64,000 nt of DNA from Pseudomonas purpurea (GCF_039908635.1 NZ_CP150918.1:434001-498000); one strand, 5' to 3'. Positions 1-10,615 are shown, numbered from the stretch's first letter. Notes: a model not told the origin generated them from the sequence alone. Made by a program: numbers and translations.

Positions 1-2
1 TT

Positions 3-2324
3 TGCCTCAAGGCCACGCCACCGATCCGTCGGACCAAGGTCGTGCCGGAGCCATGGCGCACCAACATTCTGGTGCGTGGCTGGCGTCGCCTGACCGGTCG
101 CACCAATCCGCCGGCGCCACCCAAGGATGAACGTGTGTTGCCGGCCGCTCGCTGGCGCACCGTCGGTTCGATCCGCCGCTACATTCTGCTGGTGCTGATG
201 CTCGGCCAGACCATCGTCGCGGGCTGGTACATGAAAGGCATCATGCCGTACCAGGGCTGGGCGTTCGTCGACCTTGAAGAAGTCCTGCATCAGCCGTTGA
301 TGCAAACCGCCACGCAAGTGCTGCCGTATGCGCTGCAAACCAGCATCCTGATTCTGTTCGGGATTCTGTTCTGCTGGGTCTCGGCCGGTTTCTGGACGGC
401 GCTGATGGGCTTCCTCGAGTTGCTGACCGGCCACGACAAGTACCGCATCTCCGGTAAAAGCGCCGGCAATGAGCCGATCCCGAAAGACGCGCGTACAGCG
501 TTGGTAATGCCGATCTGCAACGAAGACGTGCCGCGGGTGTTCGCCGGTTTGCGTGCGACGTTCGAGTCGGTTGCCGCCACCGGTGACCTGGATCGCTTCG
601 ACTTCTTCGTCCTCAGTGACAGTAACGACACCGACATCTGTGTGGCCGAGCAGCAAGCCTGGCTGGACGTTTGCCGTGAGGCCAAGGGCTTCGGCAAGAT
701 TTTCTATCGCCGCCGTCGCCGCCGCGTTAAACGCAAAAGCGGCAACCTCGACGACTTCTGCCGTCGCTGGGGCGGCGACTACAAGTACATGGTTGTGCTC
801 GACGCTGACAGCGTAATGAGCGGCGAATGCCTGACCAGTCTGGTGCGCTTGATGGAAGCCACGCCGGACGCCGGGATCATCCAGACCGCGCCACGAGCTT
901 CGGGCATGGACACGTTGTATGCGCGCATGCAGCAGTTCGCTACCCGCGTGTACGGTCCGTTGTTCACCGCCGGCCTGCACTTCTGGCAGTTGGGCGAATC
1001 CCACTACTGGGGCCACAACGCGATCATCCGCATGAAGCCGTTCATCGAGCACTGCGCCCTGGCGCCGTTGCCCGGTAAAGGCGCGTTTGCCGGTGCGATT
1101 CTGTCCCACGACTTCGTTGAAGCGGCGCTGATGCGCCGTGCCGGCTGGGGCGTGTGGATCGCCTACGATCTGCCGGGCAGCTACGAAGAACTGCCACCGA
1201 ACCTGCTGGATGAACTCAAGCGTGACCGTCGCTGGTGTCACGGCAACCTGATGAACTTCCGACTGTTCCTGGTCAAGGGCATGCACCCGGTGCACCGTGC
1301 GGTGTTTCTGACCGGCGTGATGTCCTACCTGTCGGCGCCGCTGTGGTTCTTCTTCCTGGTGCTGTCGACAGCCTTGCTGGCGGTCAACACGCTGATGGAG
1401 CCGCAGTACTTCCTGGAACCGCGCCAGCTGTATCCGTTGTGGCCACAATGGCACCCGGACAAGGCCATCGCGTTGTTCTCGACGACCATCGTGCTGTTGT
1501 TCCTGCCAAAATTGCTGAGCATCATCCTGATCTGGGCCAAGGGCGCGAAAGAGTTCGGCGGCAAGTTCAAGGTGACCTTGTCGATGCTGCTGGAGATGCT
1601 GTTCTCCATGCTGCTGGCGCCGGTGCGGATGATTTTCCACACCCGCTTCGTGCTCGCTGCGTTCCTCGGCTGGGCCGCGACCTGGAACTCGCCACAGCGT
1701 GACGACGACTCCACGCCGTGGAGCGAGGCGGTAAAACGCCACGGTCCGCAAACCCTGCTGGGCTTCTTCTGGGCGCTGCTGGTGATCTGGCTGAACCCGA
1801 GCTTCCTGTGGTGGCTGGTGCCGATTGTCGGGTCGCTGATGCTGTCGATCCCGGTGTCGGTGATTTCCAGCCGCGTGAAGCTGGGTCTCAAGTCCCGTGA
1901 CGAGAGCCTGTTCCTGATTCCCGAGGAATACAATCCGCCACAGGCCTTGCTGGCAACCGATCAGTACACTCACGAAAACCGTTGGCACGCGCTGAACGAC
2001 GGCTTCATCCGGGCCGTGGTCGACCCTCAGCAGAACGCCCTGGCGTGTGCTCTGGCGACGTCGCGTCACGGTCAGGCGGAGCCGATTGAATGGCTGCGTA
2101 CCGAGCGGGTGCGTCACGCGCTCAAGGTCGGTCCGGCGGCGCTCAACAATGGCGAGCGTCTGGCGCTGTTGAGTGACCCGGTAGCTTTGGGCCGCTTGCA
2201 TGAGCACGTCTGGAACGAAGGTCACGCCGAGTGGCTGGATGCGTGGCGAGCCTCGGTGAAAGCCGATCCTCATGCCCCGTTGTTGCCGCTCAGACCGGCA
2301 GTTGTGCAGGCGCTACCAGCCTGA
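3..2324 (+). CDS. opgH: Glucans biosynthesis glucosyltransferase H, 5' end missing
   Basis: Inner-membrane family 2 glycosyltransferase that uses UDP-glucose to build the backbone of osmoregulated periplasmic glucans. The frame is already open at base 3, so the N-terminus lies outside the window; about 773 residues are visible, against roughly 850 for the family. Two membrane segments (nt 180-240 and 330-400) precede the glycosyltransferase core, which shows DSND (nt 618-629), DADS (nt 801-812) and the acceptor motif RRWCHGN (about nt 1227-1247). Several further hydrophobic segments follow at about nt 1300-1880 and a soluble tail ends the protein. The partner opgG is expected just upstream. 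A strong terminator follows the stop. The GTG at 42 is probably internal. Confidence 0.95.
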   Translation, partial: CLKATPPIRRTKVVPEPWRTNILVRGWRRLTGRTNPPAPPKDERVLPAARWRTVGSIRRYILLVLMLGQTIVAGWYMKGIMPYQGWAFVDLEEVLHQPLMQTATQVLPYALQTSILILFGILFCWVSAGFWTALMGFLELLTGHDKYRISGKSAGNEPIPKDARTALVMPICNEDVPRVFAGLRATFESVAATGDLDRFDFFVLSDSNDTDICVAEQQAWLDVCREAKGFGKIFYRRRRRRVKRKSGNLDDFCRRWGGDYKYMVVLDADSVMSGECLTSLVRLMEATPDAGIIQTAPRASGMDTLYARMQQFATRVYGPLFTAGLHFWQLGESHYWGHNAIIRMKPFIEHCALAPLPGKGAFAGAILSHDFVEAALMRRAGWGVWIAYDLPGSYEELPPNLLDELKRDRRWCHGNLMNFRLFLVKGMHPVHRAVFLTGVMSYLSAPLWFFFLVLSTALLAVNTLMEPQYFLEPRQLYPLWPQWHPDKAIALFSTTIVLLFLPKLLSIILIWAKGAKEFGGKFKVTLSMLLEMLFSMLLAPVRMIFHTRFVLAAFLGWAATWNSPQRDDDSTPWSEAVKRHGPQTLLGFFWALLVIWLNPSFLWWLVPIVGSLMLSIPVSVISSRVKLGLKSRDESLFLIPEEYNPPQALLATDQYTHENRWHALNDGFIRAVVDPQQNALACALATSRHGQAEPIEWLRTERVRHALKVGPAALNNGERLALLSDPVALGRLHEHVWNEGHAEWLDAWRASVKADPHAPLLPLRPAVVQALPA

Positions 2325-2332
2325 TGAAAAAG

Positions 2333-2359
2333 CCCCGCTGACCCAGCGGGGTTTTTTTT
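2333..2359 (+). terminator. Rho-independent terminator after opgH
   Basis: An 8-bp GC stem CCCCGCTG/CAGCGGGG with a 3-base loop is followed by eight T residues, 9 bp after the opgH stop codon. Confidence 0.93.
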
Positions 2360-2529
2360 GCCTGATTGTCGGCAACCAAATTGCTGCTCGCCCCCTTGTG
2401 CAAACGGCCGAGTGCGTTAGCATCGCTGCCTCCTTGGTGTGCCCGGACAACGTTTTGTCCGTATCTGTCGGTTTTCCAAGGCAAACCGGCATTTTGCTCG
2501 CCTCACAATAAAATAAGGTTGGGGACTGG

Positions 2530-3330
2530 ATGATGAAGAAGTATCTCTCGATGCTGCTGCTCGGCGTCACGGCATGCGTGGCGGTCAACGCGGCGCAGGC
2601 TGGCGCCATCGACGACGCGGTCAAGCGCGGTACGCTCAAAGTCGGCATGGACCCGACCTACATGCCGTTTGAGATGACCAACAAGCGCGGCGAGATCATC
2701 GGCTTCGAAGTCGACATTCTCAAAGCCATGGCCAAGGCCATGGGCGTCAAGCTGGAGATGATTTCCACCGGCTACGACGGCATCATCCCGGCCCTGCTGA
2801 CCGACAAGTTCGACATGATCGGCAGCGGCATGACCCTGACCCAGGAACGCAACCTGCGCCTGAACTTCAGCGAACCCTTCATCGTGGTCGGTCAGACCCT
2901 GCTGATCCGCAAGGAGCTGGAAGGCACCATCAAGTCCTACAAAGACCTGAACACCGCCGAGTACCGCATCACCTCCAAGCTGGGCACCACCGGCGAGATG
3001 GTTGCCAGGAAGCTGATCTCCAAAGCCAAATACCACGGTTACGATAACGAGCAGGAAGCCGTGCTCGACGTGGTCAATGGCAAGGCTGATGCCTTCATCT
3101 ATGACGCGCCGTACAACGTTGTGGCGGTGAACAAGGTCGGCAACGGCAAACTGGTGTTCCTCGACAAGCCGTTCACCTACGAGCCGCTGGCTTTTGGTCT
3201 GAAGAAGGGTGATTACGACAGCATCAACTTCATCAACAACTTCCTGCACCAGATCCACGAAGACGGCACCTACGATCGCATCCATGACAAGTGGTTCAAA
3301 GACACCGCTTGGCAGAAGGACATGGAGTAA
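2530..3330 (+). CDS. Amino-acid ABC transporter, periplasmic substrate-binding protein
   Basis: Periplasmic solute-binding protein of the polar amino-acid (family 3, GlnH/HisJ-like) class. Residues 1-24 form a Sec signal peptide ending AAQA before GAIDD. The mature part starts with the family pattern LKVGMDPTYMPFE and GFEVDILKAMAK, followed by the segment around GMTLTQER and a C-terminal DKWFKDTAWQ. It is the first gene of a three-gene uptake operon with the permease and ATPase downstream, and a REP doublet lies in the gap before the permease. Such repeats often lower downstream expression, which would fit the usual excess of binding protein. The amino acid bound cannot be read from sequence alone. 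The ATG at 2530 is preceded by a GGGGA ribosome site. Confidence 0.9.
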   Translation: MMKKYLSMLLLGVTACVAVNAAQAGAIDDAVKRGTLKVGMDPTYMPFEMTNKRGEIIGFEVDILKAMAKAMGVKLEMISTGYDGIIPALLTDKFDMIGSGMTLTQERNLRLNFSEPFIVVGQTLLIRKELEGTIKSYKDLNTAEYRITSKLGTTGEMVARKLISKAKYHGYDNEQEAVLDVVNGKADAFIYDAPYNVVAVNKVGNGKLVFLDKPFTYEPLAFGLKKGDYDSINFINNFLHQIHEDGTYDRIHDKWFKDTAWQKDME

Positions 3331-3370
3331 CACCTTTAACGGCGGGGTGTCAGTTGATCCGCGCCGCTGC

Positions 3371-3453
3371 CATCGCGAGCAAGCTCGCTCCCACATTGGA
3401 CCACGTACTTGCAAACGACTCGGTCAACTGTGGGAGCGAGCTTGCTCGCGATG
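3371..3453. repeat. REP doublet, GTGGGAGCGAGC class
   Basis: Two inverted copies of a short palindromic unit (CATCGCGAGCAAGCTCGCTC at the left, its reverse complement at 3430-3453), separated by about 33 bp, between the binding-protein and permease genes of one operon. Confidence 0.9.
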
Positions 3454-3494
3454 AGGCCCTCCCTGGCGACACAAATTTCGGAATCTGCTGACAG

Positions 3495-4454
3495 ATGAAA
3501 CATAAAAAAGCCCAATGGCCCTGGCACGTCTTGACCGTGCTGGTGCTGGTCGGCCTGGCTGGCGCGTTGTATTACGCCACCTCGCTGATGTCTTACGAAT
3601 GGCGCTGGAACCGCGTGCCGCAGTACTTCGCCTATCAGGCCGAAGAAACCCAGCGCGCAGCGGACATTTCTACAGTCAGCGAACTGGTACGCAAAGGCGA
3701 CAAGGCGCAAGTAACCCTGCGCAACGACGCGGGAGACGAGCAGCACCTGACCGTCGACGACAATAGCCTGCAAGTGGCTCAAGGCGATGATGTGGCCGAA
3801 GGCGACGTGGTCGGCGTGACCCGGCATTGGGCCGCAGGTCCATTGATGTGGGGGCTGTGGACAACCTTGTGGCTGTCGGTGGTGTCGGGTGTGCTCGGTC
3901 TGCTGATCGGGCTGGCAACCGGCCTGTGCCGGCTGTCGAACAACCCGACCCTGCGCGACCTGTCGATTGTGTACATCGAGCTGGTGCGCGGTACGCCGCT
4001 GCTGGTGCAGATCTTCATTTTCTACTTCTTCATCGGCACGGTGCTCAACCTGTCCCGCGAGTTCGCCGGGATCGCCGCGCTGTCGCTGTTCACTGGCGCC
4101 TACGTGGCGGAGATCATTCGTTCCGGTGTGCAGTCGATTGCCCGTGGGCAGAACGAGGCCGCCCGTTCGTTGGGCCTGAATGCCAGCCAGTCGATGCGTC
4201 ACGTGGTATTGCCGCAGGCGTTCAAGCGTGTGCTGCCGCCGCTGGCGGGGCAATTTATCAGCCTGGTGAAAGACACCTCGCTGGTGTCGGTGATTGCTAT
4301 CACCGAGCTGCTCAAAAGCGGCCGGGAAGTCATCACCACCTCGTTTTCGCCGTTTGAAATCCTGTTCTGCGTGGCAGGCCTGTACCTGTTGATCAACCTG
4401 CCGCTGTCGAAAATCGCCAGCCGGCTTGAGCGGAGGCTCGCGCAAAGTGATTGA
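3495..4454 (+). CDS. Amino-acid ABC transporter permease with periplasmic insert
   Basis: Inner-membrane permease of the HisM/HisQ/GlnP family, 319 residues. A first membrane helix (about 11-32) is followed by roughly 85 soluble residues rich in charged and beta-prone sequence (about 35-118). The standard permease core comes next, with the EAA cytoplasmic loop ([20 protein letters not shown], about residues 216-235) that docks on the ATPase. Family members are usually about 220-250 residues, so the soluble stretch is an insertion. It is the only permease in the operon, so the transporter probably uses a homodimer. Its 3' end overlaps the start of the ATPase gene, which implies translational coupling. 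Confidence 0.9.
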   Translation: MKHKKAQWPWHVLTVLVLVGLAGALYYATSLMSYEWRWNRVPQYFAYQAEETQRAADISTVSELVRKGDKAQVTLRNDAGDEQHLTVDDNSLQVAQGDDVAEGDVVGVTRHWAAGPLMWGLWTTLWLSVVSGVLGLLIGLATGLCRLSNNPTLRDLSIVYIELVRGTPLLVQIFIFYFFIGTVLNLSREFAGIAALSLFTGAYVAEIIRSGVQSIARGQNEAARSLGLNASQSMRHVVLPQAFKRVLPPLAGQFISLVKDTSLVSVIAITELLKSGREVITTSFSPFEILFCVAGLYLLINLPLSKIASRLERRLAQSD

Positions 4455-5181
4455 AGTCCGCGATCTGATAAAAGTCTTCGACACCCGTGGCCAGGTGGTT
4501 CGCGCGGTGGATAACGTCACCACCCAGGTCGCCAAGGGCGAAGTGCTGGTGGTGATCGGCCCTTCGGGTTCCGGCAAGTCGACCTTCCTGCGCTGCCTCA
4601 ATGGCCTGGAGGCATTCGATTCCGGCTCGGTGAGCATTGACGGTTTGCAACTGGCCGACCCGAAAACCGACGTGAATGCCTATCGGCGGGAAGTCGGCAT
4701 GGTGTTCCAGCATTTCAACCTGTTTCCGCACATGACCGTGCTGGAGAACCTCTGTCTGGCGCAGAAAGTCGTGCGCAAGCGCGGCAAGAAAGAGCGCGAG
4801 GCCAAGGCCATGGAGTTGCTGAAAAAGGTTGGTATCGCGCAGAAGGCCAACGAGTTTCCGTCACGCCTTTCCGGCGGTCAGCAACAGCGCGTGGCGATTG
4901 CCCGGGCGCTGGCCATGGAACCGAAGGTCATGCTGTTTGACGAGCCCACTTCGGCGCTGGACCCGGAAATGGTCGGCGAAGTGCTGGACGTCATGAAGAC
5001 CCTGGCGGTGGAAGGCATGACCATGGTCTGCGTCACCCACGAAATGGGTTTTGCGCGGGAAGTGGCGGACCGGGTGCTGTTCTTCGATCACGGCAAGTTG
5101 CTGGAAGATGCCGCACCGGCCGAGTTTTTCGACGCACCGAAGGACCCGCGGGCGCAGGCGTTTTTGCGTCAGGTTTTGTAG
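4447..5181 (+). CDS. Amino-acid ABC transporter ATP-binding protein
   Basis: Cytoplasmic ATPase of the GlnQ/HisP type that powers import with the preceding permease. It shows Walker A (GPSGSGKST), Q-loop ([10 protein letters not shown]), ABC signature (LSGGQQQR), Walker B ([12 protein letters not shown]) and the H-loop (VTHEMGF). I chose the GTG at 4447, which overlaps the permease stop and has GGAGG at 4431-4435. An in-frame TTG at 4426 would add seven residues but has no ribosome site. The length of 244 residues is normal for the family. A REP doublet follows the stop. Confidence 0.9.
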   Translation: MIEVRDLIKVFDTRGQVVRAVDNVTTQVAKGEVLVVIGPSGSGKSTFLRCLNGLEAFDSGSVSIDGLQLADPKTDVNAYRREVGMVFQHFNLFPHMTVLENLCLAQKVVRKRGKKEREAKAMELLKKVGIAQKANEFPSRLSGGQQQRVAIARALAMEPKVMLFDEPTSALDPEMVGEVLDVMKTLAVEGMTMVCVTHEMGFAREVADRVLFFDHGKLLEDAAPAEFFDAPKDPRAQAFLRQVL

Positions 5182-5194
5182 CCCTGAAATTCCC

Positions 5195-5329
5195 TGTGGC
5201 GAGGGAGCTTGCTCCCGCTGGGCCGCGAAGCGGCCCCAAAACCATGTAATCGAGTGTTGTCAGACGAATCCAGTAAGCCGGATTTACGACGGCTTCGCCG
5301 CCGAGCGGGAGCAAGCTCCCTCGCCACAG
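5195..5329. repeat. REP doublet, GTGGCGAGGGAGC class
   Basis: Left unit TGTGGCGAGGGAGCTTGCTC and its reverse complement at the right end (GAGCAAGCTCCCTCGCCACA) flank inner GC arms (GGGCCGCGAAGCGGCCC and GACGGCTTCGCCGCC). It lies downstream of the ABC ATPase gene and may help end or stabilise that transcript. Confidence 0.9.
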
Positions 5330-5348
5330 TGATAGGCGGTGCTTCCTA

Positions 5349-5490
5349 GGCTCTGTACGAGAACTGCCTGCGTGTCGATCATGCTGCGTTAAAAACAGGC
5401 TCGGAATGCTCATTTACAACCCGTAAACTCCGCTTCCTCGCCTGTTTTTGCCTTGCCTGATCGCCACTCGGCGACTTTTCGTACAGGCCC
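5349..5490. mobile_element. 142-bp MITE-like element flanked by TA
   Basis: The ends form an imperfect inverted repeat: GGCTCTGTACGAGAAC on the left, and GGGCCTGTACGAAAAG when the right end is read in reverse. Each end is flanked by TA, as expected for a 2-bp target duplication. Inside is a second inverted repeat (AAAAACAGGC at 5392 region, GCCTGTTTTT at 5440 region) enclosing a smaller hairpin TTTACAACCCGTAAA. There is no coding capacity, so any movement would need a transposase in trans. The right end touches the stop codon of the chemoreceptor gene. Confidence 0.7.
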
Positions 5491-7406
5491 TAAACCTTGA
5501 ACTTGCCCACCAGCATCTGCAAATGGGTGCCCAGCCGCGCCAGTTCGACGCTGGACGCCGCGGTTTCTTCGCTGGCGGCCGAGGTCTGTTCGGAGACGTC
5601 ACGTACGTTCAGCACGCTGCGGTTGATCTCTTCGGCCACGGCGCTTTGCTGTTCGGCTGCGGCAGCGATCTGTTGGTTCATCGACTGAATCGCCGACACG
5701 GTGCGGGTGATGTTGGTCAGCGAGCCACCGGCGCGACGGGTCAGTTCGACACTGCTGTCGGTCAGGCTGCGGCTGTTGTCCATGATGGTCGCGACTTGCT
5801 GGGTGCCGCTTTGCAGGCCGACGATCAATTCTTCGATTTCTTCGGTCGACTTCTGGGTGCGCTGGGCCAGGCTGCGGACCTCGTCGGCCACCACCGCGAA
5901 ACCGCGACCGGCTTCACCGGCCCGGGCCGCTTCGATGGCGGCGTTGAGCGCCAGCAGGTTGGTCTGTTGAGCCACGGACTTGATCACGTCGAGCACGCTG
6001 CCGATCTTGTCGCTTTCGCGCTTGAGGTGGCCCATGGCTTCGGTGGAGTTGCCCACTTCGGTGGCCAGGCGTTCGATCTGGGCAATGGCTTCACCGACCA
6101 CTTTGTCACCTTCGCGAGCCTGCTGGTCGGCGGCGACTGCCGCTTCCGAGGCCTCTTCGGCGTTTCGCGCGACTTCCTGCACGGTGGCGGCCATTTCGTG
6201 CATGGCGGTGGCCACCTGGTCGGTCTCGACCTTTTGGCTGTTGACCCCGGCGCTGGTTTGCTCGGTCACGGCGGACAGCTCTTCGGCTGCGCTGGCGATT
6301 TGCGTGACGCCGTCGCTGATCCCGCCGATAAGCTCGCGCAGGCCCACGGTCATGCCTTGCATGGCGCGTTGCAGCTGGCCGAGTTCATCGCGACGTTTCG
6401 AGTTGAGGTTCTGGGTCAGGTCGCCAGCGGCAATGCGCTCGGCCACTTTGAGGGTCTGGTTCAGCGGGATGATGATCTGCCGGGTGATGGCCCAGGAGGC
6501 GAACAGGCCAAACACCAGTGCCAGGGCGGTCACCAGAATCAGTGTGCTTTTGGCTTGCGCGGCTTCGGCGTCACGCACCTTGGTTTGGGAGGCGGTCAGT
6601 TGGTCGCTCAGTTCCATCAGGTGGTCGCCCTGCGCGGACATGCGCTTGAGTGCGTCGGCGCTGGCAACCTGGGAGTCACGGAACTGGCTGACGGCTGCGC
6701 GGTAGCCAATGAGCGAGTCGGTGGCCTGCTGGAGGTTGGCGATGTGCTGTTCCGGGAGTTTGCCCGGCAGGCTTTCGAGGTTTTTCAGGGCGTCGTCGAT
6801 GGCGTCCAGCGCAGGTTGCTGGGCTTCGACCTTGCCGCTGTAGGTGTAGCCGCGTACCTGGAAGCGTGCTTGCTGGATCAGTTTGCTCAGGTCGATCACG
6901 CTGTTGAACTGGGCAACGCTGTCGCCTTGCAGAACCGACTTCTCGACTTCCGCCACACGGGCCACGGCGTTGTCGGCGGTGGCGCCCAGCCTGGCACGTG
7001 CGGCCTCGCGGTTAGAGGTGGCCTGGGTCATGTCGTTGAACGCGTGCTTGTACTCGCCGACGGCGTCGATTTGCTGGTTGAGCATCGCTACATCAGCCGG
7101 TTGCACGATCATCTTGAGGGCGCTTTGCAGGCCTGCATCGAGCTTGTCGAGCAGGCCGCTGACCGCCGCCGGGCCTTGCTCGCCACGGCGCATTTCATAG
7201 TCCAGACGCGCGTTGCGCAGGTCTTTGGTCAGCTCGTTGAGGGTGGAAATGTAGCCGAGCTTGTCGCCGCGCTCGATCACTTTGCCCAGGCCCATCCATC
7301 CGCTCACGGTGATCAACAGGGTCAGCAGGAGCACCAGGCCGAAGCCGACGCCGAGTTTACGGTTGACGCTCACATTCCCCAGCTTTTCTGCTAACCAACG
7401 GTACAT
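5490..7406 (-). CDS. Methyl-accepting chemotaxis protein, HBM-type sensor
   Basis: Membrane chemoreceptor of 638 residues that signals through CheW/CheA. A short cytoplasmic start is followed by TM1 (about 19-38), an all-helical periplasmic domain of about 245 residues, TM2 (about 287-310), a HAMP segment and the coiled-coil signalling domain. The conserved hairpin tip is clear: [20 protein letters not shown], followed by [17 protein letters not shown]. The size and purely helical sensor resemble the HBM receptors of P. putida such as McpS and McpQ, which bind TCA-cycle acids; the ligand here is inferred only by that resemblance. There is no C-terminal CheR-docking pentapeptide. The last base of the TAG stop is the first base of the adjoining MITE-like element. 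Confidence 0.9.
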   Translation of the reverse strand: MYRWLAEKLGNVSVNRKLGVGFGLVLLLTLLITVSGWMGLGKVIERGDKLGYISTLNELTKDLRNARLDYEMRRGEQGPAAVSGLLDKLDAGLQSALKMIVQPADVAMLNQQIDAVGEYKHAFNDMTQATSNREAARARLGATADNAVARVAEVEKSVLQGDSVAQFNSVIDLSKLIQQARFQVRGYTYSGKVEAQQPALDAIDDALKNLESLPGKLPEQHIANLQQATDSLIGYRAAVSQFRDSQVASADALKRMSAQGDHLMELSDQLTASQTKVRDAEAAQAKSTLILVTALALVFGLFASWAITRQIIIPLNQTLKVAERIAAGDLTQNLNSKRRDELGQLQRAMQGMTVGLRELIGGISDGVTQIASAAEELSAVTEQTSAGVNSQKVETDQVATAMHEMAATVQEVARNAEEASEAAVAADQQAREGDKVVGEAIAQIERLATEVGNSTEAMGHLKRESDKIGSVLDVIKSVAQQTNLLALNAAIEAARAGEAGRGFAVVADEVRSLAQRTQKSTEEIEELIVGLQSGTQQVATIMDNSRSLTDSSVELTRRAGGSLTNITRTVSAIQSMNQQIAAAAEQQSAVAEEINRSVLNVRDVSEQTSAASEETAASSVELARLGTHLQMLVGKFKV

Positions 7407-7507
7407 GCTGTGAACTCCCTGTTATCGCGGGTTGGACTTATAGGCAGGGTATCGGCAGGCAGCCGGAAATCTGTAGGATCGCCGCAATGTCTGGGTGGGT
7501 ATTCATC

Positions 7508-7629
7508 TGTGGCGAGGGAGCTTGCTCCCGTTCGGCGGCGCAGCCGTCGTGAAACCGGTGGATGCGTTTTCACTGGAGAAGAGCGGTGGCCGCTGCGCGC
7601 CCAAGCGGGAGCAAGCTCCCTCGCCACAG
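7508..7629. repeat. REP doublet, GTGGCGAGGGAGC class
   Basis: Inverted pair TGTGGCGAGGGAGCTTGCTC and GAGCAAGCTCCCTCGCCACA, with inner arms CGGCGGCGCAGCCG and CCGCTGCGCGC, between the chemoreceptor start and the end of rsmE. Apart from this repeat the 238-bp gap shows no gene. Confidence 0.9.
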
Positions 7630-7644
7630 GAACGGTGTTTGACG

Positions 7645-8352
7645 TTAGAACAGTCGGGAAAGCAGCGCGGTGACGGCTGTTTCGACCCGCAGGATGCGAT
7701 CACCCAGTTGCACCGGTTGCAGGCCGGCCTTGGCCAGCAGGTCGATCTCGTAGGGAATCCAGCCACCTTCCGGGCCGATGGCCAGGGTAACCGGTTCGTC
7801 CAGGCCTCGGGGGCAGGGCGGGTAGTTGCCAGGATGGCCGACCAGGCCGAGCGTGCCGTCGACGAGGGCCGGGAGGCGGTCTTCGACGAAGGGTTTGAAG
7901 CGCTTCTCGATGACTATCTCGGGCAGGACGGTGTCCCGCGCCTGTTCAAGGCCAAGGATCAGTTGTTCGCGAATGGCAGCAGGTTCAAGAAACGGTGTTT
8001 GCCAGAAGCTTTTTTCAACCCGATAGCTGTTCACCAGCACCACCCGTGGCACGCCCATGGTGGCAACGGTCTGGAACACCCGGCGGAGCATTTTCGGGCG
8101 CGGCAGGGCCAGCACCAGGGTCAGCGGCAGTTTGGCCGGTGGCGGCTGGTCGAGGGTCACCTGAAGCTCGGCTTCGTGGGGTTCAAGGCGCAACAGTTGC
8201 GCCGAGCCCATCAAACCGCCGATCCGCCCGACCCGCAGGCTGTCGCCGACCGCCGAGCGATGCACTTCCTGCATATGGGTCAGGCGCCGATCGCGCAGGA
8301 TGACCCGGTCGGCCGCAATGAAATCGGCCTCTTCAAGGAGCAGCAGGTTCAC
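7645..8352 (-). CDS. rsmE: 16S rRNA (uracil-1498-N3)-methyltransferase
   Basis: Cytoplasmic SPOUT-class methyltransferase that methylates U1498 in the 30S subunit. The N-terminal PUA-like part ([29 protein letters not shown]) is followed by the knotted SAM-binding C-terminus with the motif [21 protein letters not shown] written here in two parts: LAIGPEGGW, then EIDLLAKAG. At 235 residues it is normal length. Its ATG overlaps the tatC stop by four bases, so it appears to be the last gene of the tat transcript. Confidence 0.93.
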   Translation of the reverse strand: MNLLLLEEADFIAADRVILRDRRLTHMQEVHRSAVGDSLRVGRIGGLMGSAQLLRLEPHEAELQVTLDQPPPAKLPLTLVLALPRPKMLRRVFQTVATMGVPRVVLVNSYRVEKSFWQTPFLEPAAIREQLILGLEQARDTVLPEIVIEKRFKPFVEDRLPALVDGTLGLVGHPGNYPPCPRGLDEPVTLAIGPEGGWIPYEIDLLAKAGLQPVQLGDRILRVETAVTALLSRLF

Positions 8353-9143
8353 GGTTGAGTCGCTGGCGGCTGGTCGTTGTGATCGTCAGCCGGTTGATCG
8401 TCCGGATGCTCGCCACGTTTGGTGATCAGGCTGCTGAACAGGATGCCGATTTCGAACAACAGCCACATCGGCACGGCCAGCAGGGTCTGCGAGAAGATGT
8501 CCGGCGGGGTCAGGATCATGCCGACCACGAAGCAGCCGATGATCACGTACGGACGGATTTTCTTCAGGTAGCTGACGTTGACCACGCCGATCCACACCAG
8601 CAGCACCACGGCCACCGGGATCTCGAACGCGACGCCGAAGGCGAAGAACAGCGTCATCACGAAGTCGAGGTAACTGGTGATGTCGGTCATCATTTCCACG
8701 CCGGCCGGGGTGGCGGAGGCGAAGAACTTGAAGATCAGCGGGAACACCAGGAAGTAGGCAAAAGCCATCCCGGTGTAGAACAGCACGATGCTAGACACCA
8801 GCAGCGGCACGGCGATGCGTTTTTCATGCTTGTACAGGCCTGGCGCGATAAAGCCCCAGATCTGGTGCAGGATCACCGGGATCGCCAGGAACAGCGACAC
8901 CATCATGGTCAGCTTCAGCGGCGTGAGGAACGGCGACGACACGTCGGTGGCGATCATCGTCGCGCCGGCCGGCAGGTACTGGCGCAACGGCGTGGAAACG
9001 AAGGTGTAGATCTGCTGGGTGAAGGCAAACAGCCCGGCGAAGATGATGAAAATCGCCGCTACACAGCGCAGCAGGCGGGTGCGCAACTCGGTGAGGTGCG
9101 AAACCAGCGGCATGTGCTGGTCGTTTTCAGGAAGATCGCTCAT
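8349..9143 (-). CDS. tatC: Twin-arginine translocase subunit TatC
   Basis: Six-helix inner-membrane protein that recognises the twin-arginine signal peptide together with TatB. Visible features are the conserved N-terminal segment [12 protein letters not shown] with the family's key Glu, the first periplasmic loop with [16 protein letters not shown], and [16 protein letters not shown] in helix 4. At 264 residues it is of family length. Its start overlaps the tatB stop by four bases and its end overlaps rsmE, in a tightly coupled tatA-tatB-tatC-rsmE order. Confidence 0.95.
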   Translation of the reverse strand: MSDLPENDQHMPLVSHLTELRTRLLRCVAAIFIIFAGLFAFTQQIYTFVSTPLRQYLPAGATMIATDVSSPFLTPLKLTMMVSLFLAIPVILHQIWGFIAPGLYKHEKRIAVPLLVSSIVLFYTGMAFAYFLVFPLIFKFFASATPAGVEMMTDITSYLDFVMTLFFAFGVAFEIPVAVVLLVWIGVVNVSYLKKIRPYVIIGCFVVGMILTPPDIFSQTLLAVPMWLLFEIGILFSSLITKRGEHPDDQPADDHNDQPPATQP

Positions 9144-9586
9144 GGGGCTCGCGGCGGCAGTGTTGGGTCATGAGGGGCTGGCACAACAGGCGCAGCCGCA
9201 GGCGTAACAGGTTCAACCGGTGTCGCGGCAACAACAGGGGCGGGTTCGGCAGTCGCTGCAACAGGCGCAGCTTCAGCGACCGGTGTCGGCGCATGAATCG
9301 TCTGCTCGACCACGGGTTCAACCGGTGTCGGCTGTGCCTGGGTCGGGTTGAGGATTTTTCGCGCTTCCTGCTCCAGCGACAGAATGTGTTCGTTGTGCAG
9401 TTGCCGACGGATCTCGTCGGCACCGATTTCACGTTCAACTTCCTGTTTGATCGCGTTGAAGCTGCGCTTCAGGCGCCCGACCCACAGGCCGGCGGTGCGC
9501 GCAGCGCCCGGCAGACGCTCGGGGCCCAGCACCAGCAGGGCAACGAGGCCGACAAGCAGCAGTTCAGAGAAGCTGATACCGAACAT
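9140..9586 (-). CDS. tatB: Sec-independent translocase subunit TatB
   Basis: Single-span membrane protein of the twin-arginine receptor complex. I start it at the ATG at 9586 ([20 protein letters not shown]), which places the N-terminal helix and the hinge LGPERLP at the standard position; the longer open frame upstream adds only arginine-rich sequence. An amphipathic helix follows ([20 protein letters not shown]), then a long Ala/Pro/Val-rich tail from about residue 75, longer than in enteric TatB but common in Pseudomonas. It is 148 residues, 10 bp downstream of tatA. Confidence 0.93.
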   Translation of the reverse strand: MFGISFSELLLVGLVALLVLGPERLPGAARTAGLWVGRLKRSFNAIKQEVEREIGADEIRRQLHNEHILSLEQEARKILNPTQAQPTPVEPVVEQTIHAPTPVAEAAPVAATAEPAPVVAATPVEPVTPAAAPVVPAPHDPTLPPRAP

Positions 9587-9596
9587 TAGTCTGTGC

Positions 9597-9869
9597 TCAC
9601 GAGTCTTTGCGGATCGGCTCTTCGACTTTCTGGGCCTGCACGTCGATCGTGTGCGGCTCATTCAGGGTCGAGGCCTGAGGTTGTGCGGGCGGCGTAGCGG
9701 CCGGTGGCACGACAGGCTCGGCAGGCTTTTCGTCGTCGTTCATGGCTTTGCGAAAGCCCTTGATCGACTCGCCCACGTCGGTGCCGAGGTTTTTCAGCTT
9801 TTTGGTGCCGAACACCAGTACCACGACGACCAGGATGACGACCCAGTGTTTCCAGTCAAAAATGCCCAT
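9597..9869 (-). CDS. tatA: Sec-independent translocase subunit TatA
   Basis: Pore-forming component of the twin-arginine translocase. The 90-residue product has a short N-terminal helix ([16 protein letters not shown]), the FGTKKL hinge and an amphipathic helix with [18 protein letters not shown], followed by a Pro/Ala-rich acidic tail. It is the first gene of the tat group and starts 24 bp after hisE, so it may be co-transcribed with hisI-hisE. Confidence 0.95.
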   Translation of the reverse strand: MGIFDWKHWVVILVVVVLVFGTKKLKNLGTDVGESIKGFRKAMNDDEKPAEPVVPPAATPPAQPQASTLNEPHTIDVQAQKVEEPIRKDS

Positions 9870-9893
9870 GTTGCGTTCCTCTCTAAAAATGGT

Positions 9894-10226
9894 TCAGTCG
9901 GACGGGCGCGAGGCTTTCTCGACGTGTCCAGACAGCCCGAAGCGACGGTCCAGTTCATCCAGCACGGCCTGCGGGTGCTGCCCCAGTTGGGCGAGCATTA
10001 CCATGCTATGGAACCACAGGTCGGCGGTTTCGTAGATTACATCGCTGCAATCTCCGCTGATGGCGGCGTCTTTGGCGGCGATGATGGTTTCCACCGACTC
10101 TTCGCCGACTTTCTCCAGGATCTTGTTCAAGCCCTTGTGGTACAGGCTGGCGACGTAGGAGCTGTCGGCGGCGGCGCCTTTGCGCTCTTCCAGCACCTGG
10201 GCCAGGCGTGTCAGGGTGTCGCTCAT
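9894..10226 (-). CDS. hisE: Phosphoribosyl-ATP pyrophosphatase
   Basis: Cytoplasmic enzyme for the second step of histidine synthesis, removing pyrophosphate from phosphoribosyl-ATP. The MazG-like all-alpha core is visible as [18 protein letters not shown] and [18 protein letters not shown], which carry the acidic metal ligands. At 110 residues it has normal length. It lies 2 bp after hisI as a separate gene, whereas enteric bacteria carry a fused hisIE. Confidence 0.93.
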   Translation of the reverse strand: MSDTLTRLAQVLEERKGAAADSSYVASLYHKGLNKILEKVGEESVETIIAAKDAAISGDCSDVIYETADLWFHSMVMLAQLGQHPQAVLDELDRRFGLSGHVEKASRPSD

Positions 10227-10228
10227 GT

Positions 10229-10615
10229 TCAGTCCTTGTAAATGGCGTGCGGGTCTTTGAGTACCGGGTCGACTGTCTTCCAGTCGCCGTTTTCATAGAC
10301 GCGGTAGAAGCAGCTTTGACGGCCGGTATGGCAGGCGATGTCGCCGATCTGTTCGACCATCAGGATGATCACATCGGCGTCACAGTCCAGGCGCATTTCA
10401 TGCAGGGTTTGCACGTGTCCGGACTCTTCGCCCTTGCGCCAGAGCTTGCCACGCGAACGTGACCAATAGATGGCACGGTTCTCGGCAGCTGTCAGTTCCA
10501 ACGCTTCACGGTTCATCCAGGCCATCATCAGCACGCGCCCGGTCTTGTGATCCTGGGCAATCGCCGGCACCAGGCCATCTGCGTCCCATTTGATCTCGTC
10601 CAGCCAGTTTTTCAT
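10229..10615 (-). CDS. hisI: Phosphoribosyl-AMP cyclohydrolase
   Basis: Zinc enzyme for the third step of histidine synthesis, opening the purine ring of phosphoribosyl-AMP. The start at 10615 gives [20 protein letters not shown], the usual N-terminus; the open frame reaches back to 10687 without family similarity. Catalytic and metal motifs are present: [26 protein letters not shown] and [11 protein letters not shown]. The 128-residue protein is normal for the family. It appears to head the run hisI-hisE-tatABC-rsmE. Confidence 0.93.
   Translation of the reverse strand: MKNWLDEIKWDADGLVPAIAQDHKTGRVLMMAWMNREALELTAAENRAIYWSRSRGKLWRKGEESGHVQTLHEMRLDCDADVIILMVEQIGDIACHTGRQSCFYRVYENGDWKTVDPVLKDPHAIYKD

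Noticed and set aside
5448..7394. 648-codon open frame antisense to the chemoreceptor gene
   Set aside because: It mirrors the chemoreceptor coding strand, has a Gly/His/Val-rich composition typical of antisense frames in GC-rich genes, and matches no family.
7508..7629. Repeat array as possible CRISPR
   Set aside because: Units are inverted pairs of REP type with no regular direct repeats or spacers.
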